Below, piece by piece: positions 16,766 through 25,752 of a stretch of DNA of 34,725 nucleotides. A program made the translations under genes and the position numbers. Under the pieces are notes generated by a model. That model did no database searches, was not told the origin of the DNA, and saw only the letters and a program-made list of their open reading frames with translations. The stretch is taken from the NCBI RefSeq assembly GCF_018603515.1, contig NZ_JACATN010000010.1, positions 1 to 34,725 on the forward strand, written 5' to 3'. The stretch is from Zobellia barbeyronii. Lineage in GTDB: Bacteria; Bacteroidota; Bacteroidia; Flavobacteriales; Flavobacteriaceae. Within the stretch, counting starts at the first letter, position 1. The number at the start of each line of letters is the position of its first letter.

Positions 16766-18142
16766 TTAATACTTTACAGTGTCCGTCCCGTAAGGTTTTC
16801 TTTGCTCACGACGCAACATGGCGTTTGCTTCATCGTCATTTATGAACACCTCTTTATCGTAATCCCATTCCAGTTTTCTATCAACCTGCATAGCTATATC
16901 ACTGATCAAACAGATAGCACATGCTTTATGACCTTTTTCAATTGGTGAAATAGGTGCTTTTCTTGTCTTGATACAATCTAACCAGTTACCATGTTGGTCG
17001 TCAATTTTTTCAAGGTGAATCTCATTTTCCCCGATAACCGATTCTAAAATTTTAGGATCAGAAGCGTTTAATGCTTTACTGCTCTTTTCTTTATCTACTG
17101 GATCGGTAGCCGAAGCTTGGTAAGAACCACGGGAAACAAAAATCCATCCATCAGTACCTTCATAACGAATACCATTGGTATATCCTCCGCTGGTATAAAC
17201 CGTGATGCCGCTATCATACTCATGCTTCACAAAGAAATCGCCATGTACGTTCCACAATCCAGATTTCGGAAACTCTGCAAGCGCCTCAACGGAAATAGGT
17301 CCTCCTAATTCCGTATTCATACCCCAAGCCGCGGAATCATAGTGATGCTGACCCCACCCGGTAATCATACCAGCGCCATAATTACGAGAACGCAACCAGC
17401 CTGGTCTGCTATAATCTGCTTGAGGGTGCACACCTATTTCTGTATAAGGAACTTCTGGGGTAGAACCCAACCACATATCAAAATTCAGGTTTGATGGTAT
17501 AGGCATTGCAGGAGCTTCGGGTCCGGCAGGGTCACCAGGTAAACCAATTTTTACCGTATGGATTTTACCTATTCGCCCATTTCTCACCAGTTCTGCAGCA
17601 ATCCTAAATTGTGGCATGGCACGTTGTTGTGTCCCTACCTGCAAAATAGCACCTGTTTTCTGAACAACTTCTCGCAATTGTTGTCCTTCTCTTACCGTTA
17701 AGGAAGTAGGTTTTTGAAGATAGATATCCTTTCCGGCCAAAGCAGCCTCCATTGCCGGTTGCGAATGCCAGTGGTCCGGAGTACTTATAACAACTGCATC
17801 TATATCCTTGTTCAAAAGCATTTCCCTATAGTCTTCATATACTTTGGTTCTGTCATACATGGCTTTGCCTGTTTTTTCCTGGTAAAACCCATCCACTAGA
17901 AGCTTAGCGTCTGCAGCTCTTTTAGAATCAAGATCACACACTGCCAAATAATTTGCTTGATCAAAACGAATCGTATCGCGAATATCATGGTCTCTAGCAA
18001 TACGACCACAACCGATCTGACCAATATTTATCTTATTACTGGGCGCATTTTTACCCAAAACATGGGCTGGTACAATACTAGGAAAAGCTACCATAGCGGC
18101 AGTACTTAAAGCTGTTCTGTTTATAAATTTTCTTCTATCCAT
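16766..18142 (-). CDS. Tat-exported Gfo/Idh/MocA-family oxidoreductase
   Basis: The 458-residue protein begins with a twin-arginine signal (MDRRKFINRTALSTAAMVA), so it is exported folded with its NAD(P) already bound. The Rossmann start is INIGQIGCGRIARDHD. The EKP motif of the family is LQKPTSLTV, as in secreted relatives where the Glu is replaced by Gln. A second domain contains 'GWGQHHYDSAAWGMN', whose His and Asp residues are the likely catalytic pair. By family it oxidises or reduces a sugar hydroxyl or keto group. Secreted relatives act on glycosides, forming or reducing 3-keto sugars. It begins 16 bases after the DUF6807 gene and is followed by a terminator. Its exact reaction is not shown by the sequence. 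Confidence 0.87.
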   Translation of the reverse strand: MDRRKFINRTALSTAAMVAFPSIVPAHVLGKNAPSNKINIGQIGCGRIARDHDIRDTIRFDQANYLAVCDLDSKRAADAKLLVDGFYQEKTGKAMYDRTKVYEDYREMLLNKDIDAVVISTPDHWHSQPAMEAALAGKDIYLQKPTSLTVREGQQLREVVQKTGAILQVGTQQRAMPQFRIAAELVRNGRIGKIHTVKIGLPGDPAGPEAPAMPIPSNLNFDMWLGSTPEVPYTEIGVHPQADYSRPGWLRSRNYGAGMITGWGQHHYDSAAWGMNTELGGPISVEALAEFPKSGLWNVHGDFFVKHEYDSGITVYTSGGYTNGIRYEGTDGWIFVSRGSYQASATDPVDKEKSSKALNASDPKILESVIGENEIHLEKIDDQHGNWLDCIKTRKAPISPIEKGHKACAICLISDIAMQVDRKLEWDYDKEVFINDDEANAMLRREQRKPYGTDTVKY

Positions 18143-18158
18143 GTTAGTAATACGTATT

Positions 18159-19415
18159 TTATTTATTGATTAATTCTATTTGGTTTTCCTTTGCAAACGA
18201 TTGCCAGTACGCTTCTGCTTCCTCAGCATTTAAAGCACCATCAAACACAACCATTCTGTAATTCAGTTCATATCTTTTATTCGGTTCTATTTTCCATTCT
18301 TCATGACGGATAGGGCAAAATTCAAAAAACATATCGCCTCTACCTCCATTGGCATCAATAGGCCAAATACGCATAGGTTCCGGATGGTTTCTATTCTTAG
18401 GGTGACTCATGAACAGAATTCCGTTCATGCCTTTTCCATCCGATGCTTCTCCTGATACAATACACCATTTGGCGTTGGTTCCATCTGCAGTTAAACGGTC
18501 ATTACCTTCAGAAGTCAAAACCGAACAATTATCCGCCTTCCAGCGTTCGTTAAAACGAAGTCCCAATCCTCCACCGTAGCGGTACGCTTCAAATAAAATA
18601 CCTTTCTCCAGAGGTGAACTGAATTCACTTGTGTAGTCGAACATATAGCGGTCCGCCCGGTTTAAGTTCCATAGTTTTACTTGAATATCTTCGTTTAAAG
18701 CTACTTGAGGCTCTTCCTTTGTTTTCAGGTCGATGTGCTCTTGAGTTGCAGTAAACGAAGCATAGACATCTCCCGCTTCCGTATTTTTAAATTCCTTAAA
18801 AAGAACCGTTCCCATTCCATCTCCAAGATTCCAAAAATCCACTCGTTCACCATCTACTTGAGTATGGGTCCATGGTCCCCAAAGACCGTAATGATGATAA
18901 TGGTCGTTAGGTTGAATACGGGTAAGGGTATCCCCTTTTGGTGTGATAATAGGGTGAATATATCCTGATTTTTTAAAAATGGAATCTACACCTTCCGGTG
19001 GATAAGTCATTTCATACCGATACGAGACGGCTGGTTTGTTCTGAAAATTAAGTTGTAAACTACCATCTTGTTTTTTTTCTGATAGTCCACTGTCCGATTT
19101 GTATGAGGACACTCCGTTCCTCAATGAATAATTTAAAGGTTCATCACTATTTTTTTCAGTAACCGGAACAAACCAAATTTTATTCTCCTTTTGATTTATC
19201 TGAAAAGAAACTTCTATATTTTTTTTTCCTGCTTCTTGAAAAAGAACCATAGGTTTCTTGATATCTATTTGAGCTTCCTCGGCTTTTTTCAAATCAAAAC
19301 TGACGGGTTGGGTTAAAAAAATTCCGTCACCTTTATCTACCGTAAAGCGTATTGAATTTTCAGAATTACATGACCACAGGATCGAAATAATAAGTAAAAA
19401 AACAATTGCACGCAT
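18159..19415 (-). CDS. DUF6807 (PmoA-like) lipoprotein
   Basis: The 418-residue lipoprotein has a lipobox LWSC (C16). Residues about 120-400 match the DUF6807 family, named 'methane oxygenase PmoA' in older annotation although it is unrelated to methane oxidation. Clear pieces are 'SGYIHPIITPKGDTLTRIQP', 'DHYHHYGLWGPWTHTQVDGERVDFWNLGDG' and 'NRNHPEPMRIWPIDANGGRGDMFFEFCP'. The HYHHYGLW cluster looks like a metal or substrate site. Such genes often sit beside Gfo/Idh oxidoreductases in polysaccharide-use loci, as here. The function is not established. It lies 50 bases after susD and 16 bases before the Tat-exported oxidoreductase, without any terminator between them. Confidence 0.85.
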   Translation of the reverse strand: MRAIVFLLIISILWSCNSENSIRFTVDKGDGIFLTQPVSFDLKKAEEAQIDIKKPMVLFQEAGKKNIEVSFQINQKENKIWFVPVTEKNSDEPLNYSLRNGVSSYKSDSGLSEKKQDGSLQLNFQNKPAVSYRYEMTYPPEGVDSIFKKSGYIHPIITPKGDTLTRIQPNDHYHHYGLWGPWTHTQVDGERVDFWNLGDGMGTVLFKEFKNTEAGDVYASFTATQEHIDLKTKEEPQVALNEDIQVKLWNLNRADRYMFDYTSEFSSPLEKGILFEAYRYGGGLGLRFNERWKADNCSVLTSEGNDRLTADGTNAKWCIVSGEASDGKGMNGILFMSHPKNRNHPEPMRIWPIDANGGRGDMFFEFCPIRHEEWKIEPNKRYELNYRMVVFDGALNAEEAEAYWQSFAKENQIELINK

Positions 19416-19465
19416 AAACTGTATTTTAGATGACGGAATTAAAACAAAAACAAATTAACTAACTA

Positions 19466-21322
19466 TTAATTATCATTCTCTGGTTCAGAAACTGTAGTGA
19501 GCGGAGCAATATTTAGTTCCGCACCAGGATATCCTTCATTTTGATTGATGCGCGCTTGGGTATTAGCATTTATTGCCGATGCAGGTACCGGCCACAAAAC
19601 ATGGTAAGGGCTCATCGTATATTCATCTCCATGAATAGTTTTAACCCCTTTATTATAAAAGTCGGTAACCTCCATAATACGATCGTACCAAAAATTCTTT
19701 TGAGAAAAATTATCCATACTATAAGTTTCACCATTATAAGCTGTTTGTCCGGTCATAGCAAAAATGAATGCTACGCGAGCAAGCTCTGTTTTACGAGGTT
19801 CTTCATAGTATAATTCACGAGCACGCTCATCAAGAATAACATCAATATTTACATCGGACGCCATAACATCATCAGCTTCTGCTCTTCTTCTAACAGCATT
19901 TATATCTTCTGCTGCCAAAGCTAAATTTCCTTTCCAAAAATAAGCTTCGGCACGTAATAAATGTGTTTCAGCAATACGGAAAACGTACCAATCTGAGTGC
20001 CCTCCCTGTGGCTTCACATTTAATGGATCAGGAATAGAAAATTTATAATGTGGAAAATCAAACCAATTACGGATGGTATCAGAACATAAAGGCGTTCCAT
20101 CTGGAAGATACAATTCTAAATTTTTACCGTAAAACGAATTACCAGCCTCTTTTAAACTTGGTGCATTGTACACGAAATCTTCCATTTGAACCCAGTTACC
20201 ATCCTTAAACCTTTGATCATTATTGGCATCTTTCCAGATTTGTTCAGTACTATAAGCTGTACCTCTATTCCTACCTATACCCCTACCATATTCAAAAACC
20301 TGATTGATTTCTGCATCCGGAGCATCTGACATTCCGTTTTGGCCGTCTGGCGTGTTAATAAAACGCCACCATAAGGGTACCGCTTGCCGTTGTATACTAG
20401 TGGGAGCACGTGAACCATTATCTTCGAATTCCAAACGACTAATAGACATTAAAATACCCTCCGTATTACCAGGAATACTCTTATTCTGAGGCCTATGTAA
20501 ATCCCATGTCACATCCTTAGTTGCATCACCAGCGGTAGCACCAAATCTATTGGTCATTAGCCTGTGTTGTCCTCCCTCTATTAATTGTGAAGATGAAGCA
20601 ATAGCCGCATCAAAATCTGTTAATGCCAAATTTACCTTTGTAAGCAAGTGTAAAACTGCACCTTTGCTCACATCTCCTTTGTCTGAAACTTCAGGCACCA
20701 TAGAAACAGCTGCATTCAAATCTTCTTGTATTTTCTCTAAAATGGTAATTCTACTGGTACTCACAAAATCTAACTTTGGTTCTTTAACCTCCTCAAGAAC
20801 AAAAGGAATATCACCAAATTGCTGCGTAAGCCTGTAATAAAAATATCCTCGTAGAAAATAGGCCTTGCCAAGTATTGTAGCACGCTGTTCATCACTATCA
20901 AACTCAGCATCGTCAATTCTACCAACAACGGTATTGGTAAATTTTATTCCTTCGTAGAAAAGATTCCAATACCATCCAATCCTATTAGTGTTTGAACTAT
21001 TTAAATTAGCATCCGGTAGAATTAATAGGTTTAAATCTTGCGCTGGACCAGATTTATCTGTTGTTCCTTCTACCGCCACCTCAGAAAATACGTTTTCTGT
21101 AATAATAGGAGCTCCATCTCCATAGAATTCAGATACTAGTCTGGCTAATGCATTATTATTTAAACTGGCTAGCCCATCGGGAGTGTTCAAGGCATTCCCC
21201 GGAGTAAAAAAAGATTGTGGCTCAGCATCTAAAAATTCTTCCTCGCAAGAAGTAAAGGTCAAGGCAAAAACACAGGTCAAACCCAGTAACGCTTTTCTAT
21301 ATGTATATAATTCTTTATTCAT
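19466..21322 (-). CDS. SusD/RagB-family nutrient-binding outer-membrane lipoprotein
   Basis: The 618-residue protein is the surface-exposed glycan-binding partner of the SusC channel. A lipoprotein signal ends at C26 (TSCEEEFLDAEP), with the acidic triplet after Cys that favours surface display. The SusD N-terminal helix set is visible in 'TPGNALNTPDGLASLNNNALARLV', 'YFLRGYFYYRLTQQFGDIPFV' and the TPR-like helices after it. The C-terminal RagB part includes 'FRIAETHLLRAEAYFWKGNLALAAEDINAVRRRA' and 'DERARELYYEEPRKTELARV', with 'HVLWPVPASAINAN' and 'NQNEGYPG' near the end. The ligand is not evident. It starts 19 bases after the susC stop codon. The longer segments named here are read in pieces from the full protein. 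Confidence 0.95.
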   Translation of the reverse strand: MNKELYTYRKALLGLTCVFALTFTSCEEEFLDAEPQSFFTPGNALNTPDGLASLNNNALARLVSEFYGDGAPIITENVFSEVAVEGTTDKSGPAQDLNLLILPDANLNSSNTNRIGWYWNLFYEGIKFTNTVVGRIDDAEFDSDEQRATILGKAYFLRGYFYYRLTQQFGDIPFVLEEVKEPKLDFVSTSRITILEKIQEDLNAAVSMVPEVSDKGDVSKGAVLHLLTKVNLALTDFDAAIASSSQLIEGGQHRLMTNRFGATAGDATKDVTWDLHRPQNKSIPGNTEGILMSISRLEFEDNGSRAPTSIQRQAVPLWWRFINTPDGQNGMSDAPDAEINQVFEYGRGIGRNRGTAYSTEQIWKDANNDQRFKDGNWVQMEDFVYNAPSLKEAGNSFYGKNLELYLPDGTPLCSDTIRNWFDFPHYKFSIPDPLNVKPQGGHSDWYVFRIAETHLLRAEAYFWKGNLALAAEDINAVRRRAEADDVMASDVNIDVILDERARELYYEEPRKTELARVAFIFAMTGQTAYNGETYSMDNFSQKNFWYDRIMEVTDFYNKGVKTIHGDEYTMSPYHVLWPVPASAINANTQARINQNEGYPGAELNIAPLTTVSEPENDN

Positions 21323-21341
21323 TGTCTTGTTATTTAGAGTA

Positions 21342-24300
21342 TTAAAGGCTTATGTCTAACCCTATGGTGAAAAATCTTGGGGTTGGCAAAGTAGGATTGT
21401 TACTTCCATTTGAGTTTCTACCTTCAATATCAGTAGGTTCTGGGTCATAAAAATCCCAATGTGGAGCCCACACCGCAAGGTTTCTTCCATTGGCATAAAC
21501 TCGTAATTTCTGTATACCAAACTTTTGGATGGTTTCGGTCGGAAAACGATAGGCTATTGTAACATTGTTCAACCTTATAAATGAAGCGTCCCTCCATATG
21601 CCATAACTGGCACCACCATCACTAGAGAACAATCTTGCGTAATCATTGGTTGGGTTTTCTGGTGTCCAGTAAGGAGTTTGAATGGAATTAGTTCTATCAA
21701 TAAAGCCGTTTCTATTCTTAGCCTCATTGAACAGTCGTTTCTGTCCCCAGTTAGAATACATCTCAAAAGAAAAATCTATGTTTTCAAACAAAGTAAACCG
21801 GTTAGACATAGCCGCCTGAAACCGTGGTGTACGGTGTCCTATGAATTTTTTATCTTCATCCGTAAACAGCCCGTCATTATTTACATCGTTGAGTTTAAAA
21901 TCTCCTGGTGCAAGACCAACTTCTGCTGCAGCTTCTGCTTCATTTTCTTGAAAAACACCAAGAACCTCATAGTCCCAAATTACATCAGAAGCTTCTCCTA
22001 TAAACCATCGATTTGAAATATCATCAAGTTCATTTCCATCTTCACCCAAGTCTCCATATAATTCATTGATTTTACTTCGATTCAGAGAAAAATTGAAATT
22101 CGTTGTCCAGTTAAAATTCTCTTTATCATAATTAAGTGTAGATAGAGTAAATTCAACCCCTTTATTTTCTACCTCCCCTAGATTAGTAAATACAAAAGGA
22201 AAACCAATAATATCCGGAAGCCTTCTTTCCACAAGTAAATCTGTGGTTATATTTCTATATGCCTCTATAGATCCTTCTATAATACCATCCGCCAGGCTAT
22301 AGTCTAAACCTAAGTTAACCGCTTTGGTCGTTTCCCATTTTAGGTCAGGACTTTCTTGTGTAAAATTATTAAATGTGGGTACAGTAAAGACTTCACCATT
22401 AGCATTAGCATTCAGGTATTTACCAGCTCTTAATTGAGATAATGAAACAAAGCGTCCTATTTCTCTATTCCCATTTTCACCATAAGTAGCCCTAAGCTTT
22501 AAAAAATTTACAAATTCTGAATTAAAGAAATTCTCATTAGAAATAGTCCATCCCGCGGCGATAGAAGGAAAGTAACCTCGCTTATTTCCAGCTCCAAAAG
22601 CAGAGTAACCGTCTCTTCTCATGGTCAAGGTAAGAAGGTATCGTGAATCATAATTATAATTGAACCTGCTCATAAAAGCATCACCAGTACTGGTCACATC
22701 TTCGCTACTTACCGTAGGAACCGTACCCAGCTCTAAGCTGCTAAAACCAAGTGCATCATTTGGCTCAAAAGTTGTTGCATTAGCTGTAGTTTCATATGAT
22801 CTAAACTTCTCTGCATATACCAAGAAGGTTAAATCAAACTGATGCTTATTTATAGTCTTGTTCCATCTTAAAATATTATCTAATTGCCATTCCGAAATTC
22901 TACGGTTTGCTCTTGTACTTTCCCCTACTACATTTTGAGGACTAGCAGATTGTAAATGTCTATAAAATTCCCTGAACTCTAACCGGTTTGTATACCCCAA
23001 CTCATAAGTAAACCCTAATGGTAATTTTACTTTAGCGTATACTCTTGAATTAAAGGTATGCTCCAAATCTATTAAATCTGTAAACTGTTGGGATAAAAAA
23101 GCATTGGTAGCCCCTGCTCCACTATCATCCTGAGGACTTAGTCTAGGATTGCCATCATTATCAAATTCAGAACCATAAGGAGATGACCTTTCTATCTGGT
23201 TTCTATCTGCAGCGATAAAACCTTCATCTCTTTTTGCAAATTGCGTATTCATACCTACGGTTAGCCAGTCATTTATATCTGCATCAAGGTTTAAACGAGA
23301 CCTTAACGTTTGAAATTTTTCGCCATCATATATACCTTCATTAGAGGTGCGGCCTACAGACCAATAATAATTTAGCCCGTTATTTCTTCCCGAAATACTG
23401 GTATTGATATCGTTTCTAATACCAGTTCTAATAATCTTATCGTACCAATCTACAGTTTTACCTTCTAAATAATTATTGATTTCAACATCCTGAAAACCAA
23501 TACGATTTAACCAAGCCCTAGCTGGATCACCCGCAGAACCATCATAAGCCAACCATTCTTCTTGAGTAACTCCTTCAGGTAAATTATTAGGATTATCATA
23601 GCGCCCAGGATTATCCTTAGCTAATTGTGGGTTAATACTTTTAAAGACATCCGTTCGCCAATTTGCATAGCCTTCCGGCCCATAAGGTCTTTCTTTATAA
23701 GCATCTGTTGCAACACCAACACTAGAGTTAATGTTTATGGTAGGTTTGTCACTTGTACCTCTTTTAGTCGTAATTAAAATAACACCGCTTGAACCTCTAG
23801 CTCCATAAACCGCTGCAGAACTTGCATCTTTCATTACATCTAATCGGTCAATATCAGATGGAGCGATATCGGATAAATCTCCATTATAAATAATACCATC
23901 TACAACAATTAAAGGATTAGATCCTGCAGAAAGACCATTGTTACCCCTAATTCTAATATTACTTACACCTTTAGGACCTGAGGATAAGCCAATACTTAAA
24001 CCAGCTACATTACCCCGCAAAACATCGGTAACCGAGTTGGTTGATTGATCAGCCAAATCATCTGCTTCTACTTGGGAAATGGCTCCAGTTAAATCTTTTT
24101 TCTTTACCGATCCATATCCAACTAGAATAACTTCATCTAATGTTGAAGCACTTGGCTCCATTGCCGTATTGACTTGAGACTTTCCTTCAACAGGAATCTC
24201 CTGAGCTGCATAACCAATATAACTGATAACCAATATTGAATTTTGATTAGCAACAGAAATAGAATAGTTCCCATCAAAATCTGTAGACACACCATTAGTT

Positions 24301-24473
24301 GTCCCTTTCTCCACAACTGTCGCCCCAGGCAAAGGAGCATCATATTCATCTGTCACAACTCCGGTAACAGTAAAATTATCTTGTGCATATGTCGAAAAAG
24401 AAAAAATTGACACAAGTCCTAAAAAAAATAAGGTTCGTTTAAATGATTTAAAATCGCTTAATAGTTGTTTCAT
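21342..24473 (-). CDS. SusC/RagA-family TonB-linked outer-membrane transporter
   Basis: The 1043-residue protein imports oligosaccharides across the outer membrane. Order of parts: signal peptide to about residue 30 (ending STYAQ), a carboxypeptidase-like regulatory domain (TVTGVVTDEYDAPLPGATV and GVSTDFDGNYSI), a plug domain with 'VGYGSVKKKDLTGAISQV' and 'IRIRGNNGLSAGSNPLIVVDG', then a large beta-barrel ending in 'PTPRFFTIGLDISL'. The DVMKDASSAAVYGARGSSGV motif is the SusC hallmark. Length is normal. It heads the minus-strand gene run with susD 19 bases behind. A promoter with TAGTTTTG and a TTG 19 bases upstream precedes it, and the TTG lies inside a palindrome that is the likely LacI-type operator. 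Confidence 0.96.
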   Translation of the reverse strand: MKQLLSDFKSFKRTLFFLGLVSIFSFSTYAQDNFTVTGVVTDEYDAPLPGATVVEKGTTNGVSTDFDGNYSISVANQNSILVISYIGYAAQEIPVEGKSQVNTAMEPSASTLDEVILVGYGSVKKKDLTGAISQVEADDLADQSTNSVTDVLRGNVAGLSIGLSSGPKGVSNIRIRGNNGLSAGSNPLIVVDGIIYNGDLSDIAPSDIDRLDVMKDASSAAVYGARGSSGVILITTKRGTSDKPTININSSVGVATDAYKERPYGPEGYANWRTDVFKSINPQLAKDNPGRYDNPNNLPEGVTQEEWLAYDGSAGDPARAWLNRIGFQDVEINNYLEGKTVDWYDKIIRTGIRNDINTSISGRNNGLNYYWSVGRTSNEGIYDGEKFQTLRSRLNLDADINDWLTVGMNTQFAKRDEGFIAADRNQIERSSPYGSEFDNDGNPRLSPQDDSGAGATNAFLSQQFTDLIDLEHTFNSRVYAKVKLPLGFTYELGYTNRLEFREFYRHLQSASPQNVVGESTRANRRISEWQLDNILRWNKTINKHQFDLTFLVYAEKFRSYETTANATTFEPNDALGFSSLELGTVPTVSSEDVTSTGDAFMSRFNYNYDSRYLLTLTMRRDGYSAFGAGNKRGYFPSIAAGWTISNENFFNSEFVNFLKLRATYGENGNREIGRFVSLSQLRAGKYLNANANGEVFTVPTFNNFTQESPDLKWETTKAVNLGLDYSLADGIIEGSIEAYRNITTDLLVERRLPDIIGFPFVFTNLGEVENKGVEFTLSTLNYDKENFNWTTNFNFSLNRSKINELYGDLGEDGNELDDISNRWFIGEASDVIWDYEVLGVFQENEAEAAAEVGLAPGDFKLNDVNNDGLFTDEDKKFIGHRTPRFQAAMSNRFTLFENIDFSFEMYSNWGQKRLFNEAKNRNGFIDRTNSIQTPYWTPENPTNDYARLFSSDGGASYGIWRDASFIRLNNVTIAYRFPTETIQKFGIQKLRVYANGRNLAVWAPHWDFYDPEPTDIEGRNSNGSNNPTLPTPRFFTIGLDISL

Positions 24474-24524
24474 ACAAAGTGTATTAAAGTTGAGTTTGAT
24501 TATTTAGGTTTAGCTGACTAAAAA

Positions 24525-24554
24525 CAAAACTATAAAATTTTATGAATTACGCAA
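24525..24554 (-). promoter_or_regulatory. susC promoter (TTG-N19-TAGTTTTG)
   Basis: On the minus strand a TTG at 24552-24554 is followed by exactly 19 bases and then TAGTTTTG (24525-24532), an exact match to the Bacteroidota consensus. Transcription would start near 24519, giving a leader of about 45 bases. Confidence 0.7.
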
Positions 24555-24565
24555 CCGATTGCGTA
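24548..24565. promoter_or_regulatory. 18-base palindromic operator, likely for the adjacent LacI-type regulator
   Basis: TACGCAACCGATTGCGTA is an inverted repeat with one mismatched pair out of nine, centred on CG as in many LacI-family sites. It covers the -33 TTG of the susC promoter, so bound repressor should block polymerase. The regulator gene lies 156 bases away and is divergent. Confidence 0.75.
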
Positions 24566-24679
24566 AATTAATTACACAAAATTTATCAAATTAGCATATA
24601 TACTCATACAAAATGGACTTAAACGCTTAAATAAAGTTATATTTTCTAATAAAATTGAATTAAGTCTTGTATATTTATA

Positions 24680-24710
24680 TTTGTTGCGTAATATTGTTGC
24701 AGTAACCTTG
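24680..24710 (+). promoter_or_regulatory. candidate promoter of the LacI-type regulator, with half-operator
   Basis: TTTG (24680-24683), 19 bases, then TAACCTTG (24703-24710, one mismatch to TAnnTTTG) gives a plausible promoter 10 bases before the ATG at 24721. TTGCGTA at 24684-24690 repeats one arm of the susC operator next to the -33 element. Confidence 0.5.
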
Positions 24711-24720
24711 CACTAACCAA

Positions 24721-25737
24721 ATGGCAAAGAAAATCACGATTTATGACTTGGCGCAGAAACTAAACATCTCTCCAGCCACCGTCAGTAGAAGTTTAAACGA
24801 CCACCCGGCCATTAGTCAAAAGACTAAGGATAAAGTATTACTGGTCGCTAAAGAAACAGGCTATAGAACCAACAAATTTGCAGCTAATCTTAGTAAGCAA
24901 AAGTCCAATACTATTGGAGTTATTGTTCCTAAACTGAATTCCAACTTTATGTCTACAGTATTATCTGGCATAGAGAAGATTGCTAATGATATTGGATATA
25001 ACTTAATAATTAGCCAGTCCTTGGAGTCAGAAAAAAAAGAAAAGCTCAACGCAAAAACTCTTTTTGATAGTGGGGTTGATGCCTTATTGGTTTCTCTTGC
25101 TTACGAAACTGAAAATTACGATCACTTTACCACCTACACAGACAGGAAAATACCCCTACTTTTCTTCGATAGAGTTTGTGATTTACCAAACTGCCCTACT
25201 ATCACCATAGATAACCATGCTGCAGGTTTTGACGCTACACAACATTTAATTGAACAAGGGTGCAAAAACATTGTGCATATTAGTGGCAACCTGAAACGAT
25301 CCGTTTATTCCGATAGATTTGAGGGATACCAAAGGGCTTTATATAAGAGTGATATACCGTTCAGGAAGGAAAACCTCTATGAGAGCGATCTTAACATAGA
25401 GAATGTTAGGACGTTTGTAGAGCGAATAAAAAACTCAAAACATAAGGTGGATGGCATTTTTGTATCCAACGACACCTTTGCCGTACACTGTATAAAAGAA
25501 TTGAAAAAAGAGGGATACAGGATACCGGAAGACATAAAGATTATAGGATTTAATAATGACCCGGTTTCTGAAGTTATCTCACCAAACTTAACTACCATAG
25601 AATATCCTGGTTATAAAATGGGCATTCTTGCCGGAGAAAGTATTATTAGCCATCTCAGCGGTTCTATTAATATTCAATCTGCGGACCAAATTCTTATAAA
25701 ACATAAATTAATCATTAGAGAATCTACACAACTTTAA
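24721..25737 (+). CDS. LacI-family transcriptional regulator
   Basis: The 338-residue regulator has an N-terminal LacI helix-turn-helix with 'KITIYDLAQKLNISPATVSRSLNDHP' and the hinge helix 'NKFAANLSKQKSNTIGVIVP'. A periplasmic-binding-protein-like sensor domain follows, visible in 'GIEKIANDIGYNLIISQS', 'LFFDRVCDLPNCPTITIDNHAAGFDATQHLIEQG', 'DGIFVSNDTFAVHCIKEL' and 'IIGFNNDPVSEVISPNLTTIEYP'. It binds DNA as a dimer and releases or binds it in response to a sugar or sugar phosphate. It is divergent from susC with a near-perfect palindrome in the shared 247-base region, so it most likely controls the susC-led run and possibly itself. The ThuA gene begins 15 bases after its stop and is probably co-transcribed. 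Confidence 0.94.
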   Translation: MAKKITIYDLAQKLNISPATVSRSLNDHPAISQKTKDKVLLVAKETGYRTNKFAANLSKQKSNTIGVIVPKLNSNFMSTVLSGIEKIANDIGYNLIISQSLESEKKEKLNAKTLFDSGVDALLVSLAYETENYDHFTTYTDRKIPLLFFDRVCDLPNCPTITIDNHAAGFDATQHLIEQGCKNIVHISGNLKRSVYSDRFEGYQRALYKSDIPFRKENLYESDLNIENVRTFVERIKNSKHKVDGIFVSNDTFAVHCIKELKKEGYRIPEDIKIIGFNNDPVSEVISPNLTTIEYPGYKMGILAGESIISHLSGSINIQSADQILIKHKLIIRESTQL

Positions 25738-25752
25738 ATACAATCTTTACTC

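Noticed and set aside
18159-19415. Possible methane monooxygenase subunit because of the 'PmoA' family name
   Set aside because: The protein is a soluble lipoprotein with the DUF6807 pattern and no membrane helices. The name is historical, not functional.
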